Below, in pieces: positions 58,020 to 64,000 of a stretch of 64,000 nucleotides of DNA (positions within the stretch are counted from its first letter, which is position 1; the number at the start of each line of letters is the position of its first letter). A program made the translations under genes and the position numbers. The stretch covers positions 744,350-808,349 of the forward strand of contig SCFE01000099.1 of assembly GCA_004352715.1 (NCBI GenBank). Reading direction: 5' to 3'. Source of the DNA: Hofstenia miamia (lineage: Eukaryota; Xenacoelomorpha; Acoela). The notes under the pieces were generated by a model, which was not told the origin of the DNA, did no database searches, and worked only from the letters and a program-made list of their open reading frames with translations.

Positions 58020-58160
58020 TTGTGACACTTTTTTCTGATTGGTCGAGAGGTGGGGTCCATTTCATGCCACTTTTTTCTGATTGGTCGAGAGAGGACCTTT
58101 GGCCTCTGCTGTGCCGTGTATATTGACAGGGGGTCTATCTCTGACGTCATTGAAACGTAT
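58020..58160. promoter_or_regulatory. Possible promoter cluster: two ATTGG boxes and a perfect CRE
   Basis: The string CACTTTTTTCTGATTGGTCG occurs twice (58026 and 58067), each with an ATTGG (inverted CCAAT) box. A perfect CRE, TGACGTCA, lies at 58142-58149. Such spacing is common in housekeeping promoters. On the minus strand, AAAATGGAAGCC follows at about 58013 and opens a 27-codon frame to 57935. I do not recognise a gene on either side, and TTGGTCGAGAGGTG also occurs in a MITE terminus at 63.7 kb, so transposon remnants are an alternative. Confidence 0.3.
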
Positions 58161-60040
58161 TCTCTTTTGTTATAATATTTGTTGGCAAATACATTTGTTT
58201 GTAGTCTATTGTTTAAATGTAGCCAATTTTTTTAAACATATAGGTTTTTGGAATTACATAATGAATAAGCCAAAAATCCCATGAGATTATTGCAATCTAT
58301 TGTTCAAAATGTAACAATTTTTTTACTTGCTTATTTACATGAACTAACTTAGCTTACGTGTTTTATTTTCTTTACATACTTCATACTTGAATTATTTTAC
58401 ATACTTGTTTTTTATTAACATACATGACATTGGAAATACCACATTAATTTAGTTTACATACTTGCTTTTTTTCATTAACATAGATAAATATTGGAAATGT
58501 CACATTAATTTAGTTTATATTTTTACTTTACATAGTTGTTTTATTCGATAAAATTTAATAACAAATGTTTGAATCAGAGAGATAATAATACTCGTTAGAA
58601 GTGTAATGGCTTATTTTGGTAATAATGCAAAATCATTTTTCGGAACTAGTTTATGCAAAACCTCGCAATTTCTAATATTTAATAAATGTACTTGGTAAAA
58701 CCCACATACATGTTAAAACAAGACAAAAATGCAATATATTCTACACTTTGCTTATAATGATCATATATATCATACTACTAAATTTGTCTATTGTGTTAAT
58801 TAATCATCATTGTTGTTGAGGGAATTCTGTAGGAAGCAAATGCAATGCGTATTTGCACATTATGAATTTCACACGGTCATATCTAAATTAATGGTTAATA
58901 AACAAGTTGTTATTAACAACGAGATGACATTCACAATCAAAAACACATGAATATTAAAAGTTTAAACAAAATTAATTAAAAATGTTTATTAACGAACAAA
59001 CGACATTTTTATTTATGATAAAGTATATAATTAATTTAACATCGGACAGTAAATTCGCAGCAATTCATTAAAATAAAATTATGTTTTTAAAAGAAATATC
59101 TGTAAAACTAACTAGAGATAATATTGTAAAAAAGCGTTAAGAATCAAAAACAATATCTGAGATATAATTATANAGACGATTATGACAACTCTTGACAAAT
59201 TTCTAACAACCAATATAACTTTTAGTTTTTAAAAGAAATATCTGTAAAACTAACTAGAGATAATATTGTAAAAAAGCGTTAAGAATCAAAAACAATATCT
59301 GAGATATAATTATAAAAATAGCTTACCAAAAAGTTTGAAATCTTTATGGGTAGTTCTTTCATAAATGTGAAATTCCATTGTGCCAGCTGTGTATATTCAT
59401 ATGTGTAGAAAGTTACATGCTTCATAGACAATGCCAACATAGTTTTTATTTATATTTTATTGTTCAACTGTCAAAATGTATCCAATCGTAAACACAGTAC
59501 AAGCATGTAAAATTCCATTATGCTGCTATGCGTAATTTTTTATCTATTGTTCAAATGTCAAAATGTGTCCAATTGTAAAGATTGTTATCTACCAAACATC
59601 AAATCCAATCAATTTAAAAATTATTATCACAATTAATTAAAACATTTTCAAATCATATAAAACTAGAATTTTTTCACAAGTTGGAAAACAATCTCAATTA
59701 TTACATGTATTTCCCAATTTATACAATTATGTAAATGAAAGATGCTACAAAACTAAAATGTTAACAAAATAAAACGATCTATCAATCACCGTCTCTGGTA
59801 AAAATGAAATACATATTTTTTCAATACGTTTTTCTTGTTGAATTCAAGAATAAAAACGTTTCAAGATTGTTGATAACATGTTTTGTTATTAGAGTCGTAA
59901 AATTGGTTGTTAACATTTATTGATACACATATATACAAGATGTTTAAAAATATAAATTTTATATAATACTCTAAGAAATTGATTACATTTTAAAATTTTA
60001 TTGGTGTCTTTTATATTAAGAATTAAATAAATACCCGGTA
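58161..60040. other. AT-rich gene-free DNA with one false join
   Basis: No exon or intact element recognised. It contains the single-N join at 59173 described separately and short repeated strings such as CACATTAATTTAGTTTA near 58440-58515. Confidence 0.5.
59083..59314. repeat. 90-bp duplication around a single-N join
   Basis: 59083-59172 recurs at 59225-59314. The ~52 bases between the N (59173) and the second copy match 56559-56611, some 2.6 kb upstream. The junction therefore combines sequence from two places and is probably an assembly chimera. Confidence 0.85.
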
Positions 60041-60045
60041 TACGA

Positions 60046-60370
60046 CTTTTCCACATTTGTGACTTACATTTCTTTTCCGACGTTTTTTTTTACTTTTGTG
60101 ACTTACATTTCTTTTCCGACGTTTTTTCACGTTTGTGGCATATATATCTTTTCCAGCATTTTTTTACTTTTGTGACTTACATTTCTTTTCCGACGTTTTT
60201 TTTACTTTTGTGACTTACATTTCTTTTCCGACGTTTTTCACGTTTGTGACTTACATTTCTTTTCCAAAGTTTTTGCATGTTTATGACTTACATTCTTTTT
60301 TCAACGTTTTTTCACATTTGTGACTTGCATTTCTTTTCTGACGTTTTTTTACTTTTGCGACTTACATTAA
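60046..60370. repeat. Minisatellite, nine units of ~37 bp
   Basis: The core TTTGTGACTTACATTTCTTT recurs with starts near 60059, 60098, 60135, 60172, 60210, 60246, 60282, 60320 and 60357. The period is 36-39 bases with point differences. Units carry TTTTCCGACG. A lone related copy lies at 60868-60915. The open frame it creates (repeating CDLHFFSDVF) is a by-product of the repeat. Confidence 0.9.
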
Positions 60371-61734
60371 AAGACTTTTCCTCAACGATGACATGGGGAT
60401 GGGGAACAGTGCTATTGCAAAACGTATTGTATTACAGTTTAGTAAATAGAAAATGTATAGTTTTGCTTTCACTCTTTTTTCTACATGTACTAGTTTTATG
60501 TTAATATGTTTGATAAATTATTACATTTCATAAACATTAGTTTTAATATAAAAAATTTAAACTCCTACATCTTCTTTGTAAATAGGTAAAAATCTATAGT
60601 ATTCTCTAAACTGATAAATGTCAATGTTTTACCTAGCTATTAATTTAACATGTAATTGACATTCAAATTTAGCATGAGGGAAGGATGATTGAAATAAAAT
60701 AATTGCTAGTTTAGTAAATTTAATAATACTATTTATTATACAATGAGAATGTAGAAATGATTTGTACGTGTTTCATTAATGATAGATTTCTAGAGATACA
60801 TTTCATCAACTAAGTTAAATATGTGTAATATTAGATGGATGTTATGTATAATAATATAATTAGGGTGGCCTATGACTTTTCCACATTTATAGACTTACAT
60901 TTTTTTTGACATCAATCCTTTGTTTCAGTACTGATATACATTAAATTTTTCAATATGTATGCAAGAAATCAACTGATCAAATTAGTCAAAAACATTGTAA
61001 AAAAATGAATATTGTGTTAAAATTTTAGATAGTTTTTCGTCATTGAACAAAATGAAAATTTCATGACAGTATTAGTATAAACTTTCAAGAATGAGTAAGA
61101 AAAACATACATGCAGATAAATAGGACTAATCTTTGTTATAAATTCAGATTTTATTTTCATATTTTAAAGAATGAATGGTTTTATTATTTAATATCACATA
61201 TAAATAGAAATTTTAAGACATTCTACAAATCAATAATTGTTAAAGTACTTGAAGTTGTATCATAGCTTTTGAATTTTAAAATAAAAATTTATAATTATTG
61301 AGAAAGTGTTAACATTCACATTTTTCTTCAGTCAATGAGTAAATTTTGATAATTGCAAATGAATACATAATGTAACAACATTTCAAAAACGAATCAATTA
61401 GATGTCATGAAACTCACAAAATATTTTTAACTACAAAAAAACTAATACATTTCATAAAAAATACATTTACACAAAAATGATTAAATTGTTTGATTTTATG
61501 AAACACATTATAAAGACACAACAGCAATTGTTAAATGATTTAAACTACATTTTGTACATTAGGTATTGAAGACAACTTAGGAACATTTTCTAAATATAGA
61601 AATAAATAGCATAAATTACAATTATCAGAAAATGATAAAATAGAGTTTCTAAGAAATAGCATTGGAGAGAATGCCAATATATAATGGATTTCTAAGTATT
61701 TTTCTACTATTTGAGTGTCTAAAATTTTCATTTT
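60371..61734. other. AT-rich gene-free DNA
   Basis: No exon, RNA gene or element recognised apart from the isolated minisatellite-like copy at 60868-60915. Confidence 0.5.
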
Positions 61735-63965
61735 CCTTTTGATGATTTTTTTGTCTTTTCAAACACAATTACTTGCCTTGGGAATATTTAATTTGCCTTT
61801 TGGTGATTTTTTTGTCTTTTTGAACAAAATAACTTGCCCTTAGGAATTTAATTTTACTTTGGTGATTTTTTTTGTCTTTTCAATCAAGGATAGTAAGCAT
61901 GTACAAACATTATGAAATTTTTATATTATTTTGTAATCAAATTAGACAAAGTTAGTAATATTAACTTTTTAAAATATAAAAATAACTTACATTATTGAAT
62001 GCATTCAATCATCACCATTTAAGTCTTTGTGAAAACTGAATAATGTGTTAAAATGAAGATATCTTTATGTCACAAGCATTGAACAAAATGCAAACTTCAT
62101 GACAATTTTAGTTTCACTTGTTCACTGAGGATCCATTTGGTTGACTTTCACTCTCAGCTCAATGATATAACTTATGTGTACCCTATCCTAGCTCAGTGTA
62201 TACTCAAGACAAGACACAATTCAACTTAGCCTCTATTTTGTAAAAGTGTTTCATGAATATGCAACTGGACTTGTCACTAGCTGCTTGATTAATATTACAT
62301 GTAGCCATTACTGAAATATATTGGTTTAATAATCAGTTTAATATTTGGCAGCTTCCTAACCTAATTTACTAACTAGTACATGCTTGGTTGCTTTATTGGT
62401 CTCATTATAGTCAATAATTTGGATCTAAAATATTATAGATATAATTCCTAAGTTTTGGTCATCCAACTGTATTTCAAATCTATTTTTTTAATAAATGTAC
62501 TAAATGATCAATAGGCAACTAAACAAGAGAAAAACCCTTATACCTAACATAAGTACACTTTCATGATCTGGCACAAAGACCCTAGAATCAATCTCGTGAT
62601 AGATCCAGACCACTACTAAACACAACTCGTTTAGCTTGACATTTTATTAAAAAATCAAACCATATCAATAAGATAAAGTAAGAATTCTGAATAAAATTCT
62701 TTATCAATTGCTTACAAGGTTTTGAATCTCTTTATAGTAATTTCAGAAAAGTACCTGTTCATTTCAAATTTAAACTGTTTGTCTGCCAATATGGTGGCTA
62801 AAAATAATGGAAGAGATTTCGCCCCTTCAGTTTTGCTAAAAGTATTGTTATCAACAGATACTAATCTCTCCTAGTTGACACTTATTTTTGCTTGGTTGCA
62901 TAATACAAATTAATATAACTGATTGTATAATTTTATAATATTTCTAATCATAATTCTTCTTTGATCTTATTCTCTTCTTGGTTTGACGTTAGCAGCTTAG
63001 TGGATTTGGATGATGCTACATTTCAACTACATAATGTAATTTGTAGAATACCTTAAAATGGTTACTGATGTATGATAATAATTAGAACACATAAAACAAA
63101 ACCATTAACACTTTGAAATACAAAAAAATCTGAATATACAACAAGGAATTATCAAATTTAAGTGTATGTACATTTTTCTTTCTCTTTTTTAGAGTTCATA
63201 CTAAAATTGTCATGAAGTTTGCATTTTGTTCAATGCTTGTGATGTAAAGATATCTTCATTTTAACACATTATTCAGTTTTCACAATGATTCAAGTGGTTA
63301 CAATTGAATTCATTCAATAATGTAAGTTATTTTTGTATTTTAAGAGCCATTACACCTCTTGAACAACCCATTTTTGACAGAAACCAAAAAAACCAAATCG
63401 TCGCAAACTGTGCTTAAATTAAACAATTTGATTGGCTAATATTAATATATAAAATAAACCTGTCGCATGAAGTTCATTTTTGAAAATTTTCATCCAAGCT
63501 GAAGTTATGGTAGAATTGTCATGTAATGCAGAAAAGGTAGATGTGTCTGTTGTAGTGGGTGTTATAGATGTGGATGGACTTGTGAGAAACATAGAAGAAA
63601 AATTAACTTTTTTTAGAATTTCAAATTGTTTCAAGGGTTTTAGATGTATACCTTAAAACCTATCAACACGGTTTAGTTCTTACTGACACTTTGATTTAAA
63701 ATTATCTGTCATCTGGTAGAAAAAATGGGTTGGTCGAGAGGTGTACTAACTTTGTTTTCATTTGATTATGAACTACTATAAAATTTCATCAAGTTTGTAC
63801 ATGTTTAATATCCTGGCTTGAAAAGGCAAAACAAATCATCAAAAGAAAAATTAAATATCCCAAAGGCAAATATTTTTTTTGAAAAGTCAAAACAAATCAC
63901 CAAAAGGAAAATTAAATATCCCAAAGGCAAATATTTTTTTGTTAAAAGGCAAAACATATCATTAG
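61735..63965. mobile_element. Large inverted repeat element with iterated ~62-bp ends
   Basis: Left arm 61735-62113; right arm 63198-63350 plus 63746-63965 in inverted orientation. The outer part of each arm has three ~62-bp units built around CCTTTTGGTGATTT. The inner part (61967-62113 versus 63198-63345) is closely matched and includes TTAAAATGAAGATATCTTTA on the left. A non-coding spacer of about 1.1 kb separates the arms. The layout is that of a non-autonomous long-TIR transposon; its superfamily is unknown. Confidence 0.75.
63353..63743. mobile_element. 391-bp MITE with TA duplication nested in the right arm
   Basis: Inverted ends CACCTCTTGAACAACCCATT (left) and the complement of CACCTCTCGACCAACCCATT (right). 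TA flanks at 63351-63352 and 63744-63745. The other arm of the surrounding inverted repeat lacks the insertion, giving a natural empty site. A minus-strand frame of 71 codons inside (63419-63634) has no known domain. Confidence 0.85.
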
Positions 63966-64000
63966 ATTATTGTATATTAACCTGTGAATAAATGTATATA

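Noticed and set aside
60135-60504. Open frames encoding repeated CDLHFFSDVF
   Set aside because: By-product of the 37-bp minisatellite, not a repeat protein.

Overview
The window looks like an AT-rich animal (metazoan) nuclear genome, probably an aquatic invertebrate. Genes have many small GT-AG introns and encode clearly animal-type housekeeping proteins. Relics of many DNA transposons (Tc1/mariner, hAT, P-like, several MITEs) and non-LTR retrotransposons surround them. I cannot name the species. The assembly is draft quality: five runs of N, about eight single-N joins, several joins flanked by duplicated sequence, and one 19-bp stretch that looks like a Nextera adapter.

Left third (1-26 kb): two minus-strand genes lie head to tail about 311 bp apart. 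DHX8/PRP22 (3512-13641, 19 exons) is the DEAH-box helicase that releases spliced mRNA. Here it appears to lack the S1 RNA-binding domain and carries a one-base insertion just before the DEAH exon segment. Upstream is TUBGCP3, gamma-tubulin complex component 3 (13953-25971, 11 exons). It looks complete except for an artefactual gap inside one exon. Introns of both genes are loaded with transposon debris: two TIR elements in DHX8, and a roughly 600-bp foldback, a P-element-like relic and a non-LTR retrotransposon in TUBGCP3.

Middle (26-36.5 kb): a mobile-element cluster. It holds a duplicated (probably allelic) segment with a 174-bp insertion, a Tc1/mariner-superfamily transposase, a decayed non-LTR retrotransposon containing the adapter sequence, and a hAT element with a perfect 8-bp target-site duplication. 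That hAT element carries at least two spliceable coding exons of an unrecognised coiled-coil protein. It is nested in a second element whose ends are built from iterated ~25-bp units. A related second copy of those units lies at 35-36.4 kb.

Right half (34-64 kb): gene-poor. From about 34.4 to 46.7 kb CpG is almost absent, in sharp contrast to the left third. The only convincing gene is a three-exon, 278-residue sulfotransferase-family protein (50511-55730, minus). Other items are a P-like exon relic, a CR1-like reverse transcriptase tail, a possible promoter cluster at 58.0-58.15 kb, a ~37-bp minisatellite, and a large inverted repeat (61.7-64.0 kb). One arm of that repeat was hit by a TA-flanked MITE while the other arm preserves the empty site. 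The three genes have unrelated roles (splicing, microtubule nucleation, sulfation), and nothing suggests they form one pathway.
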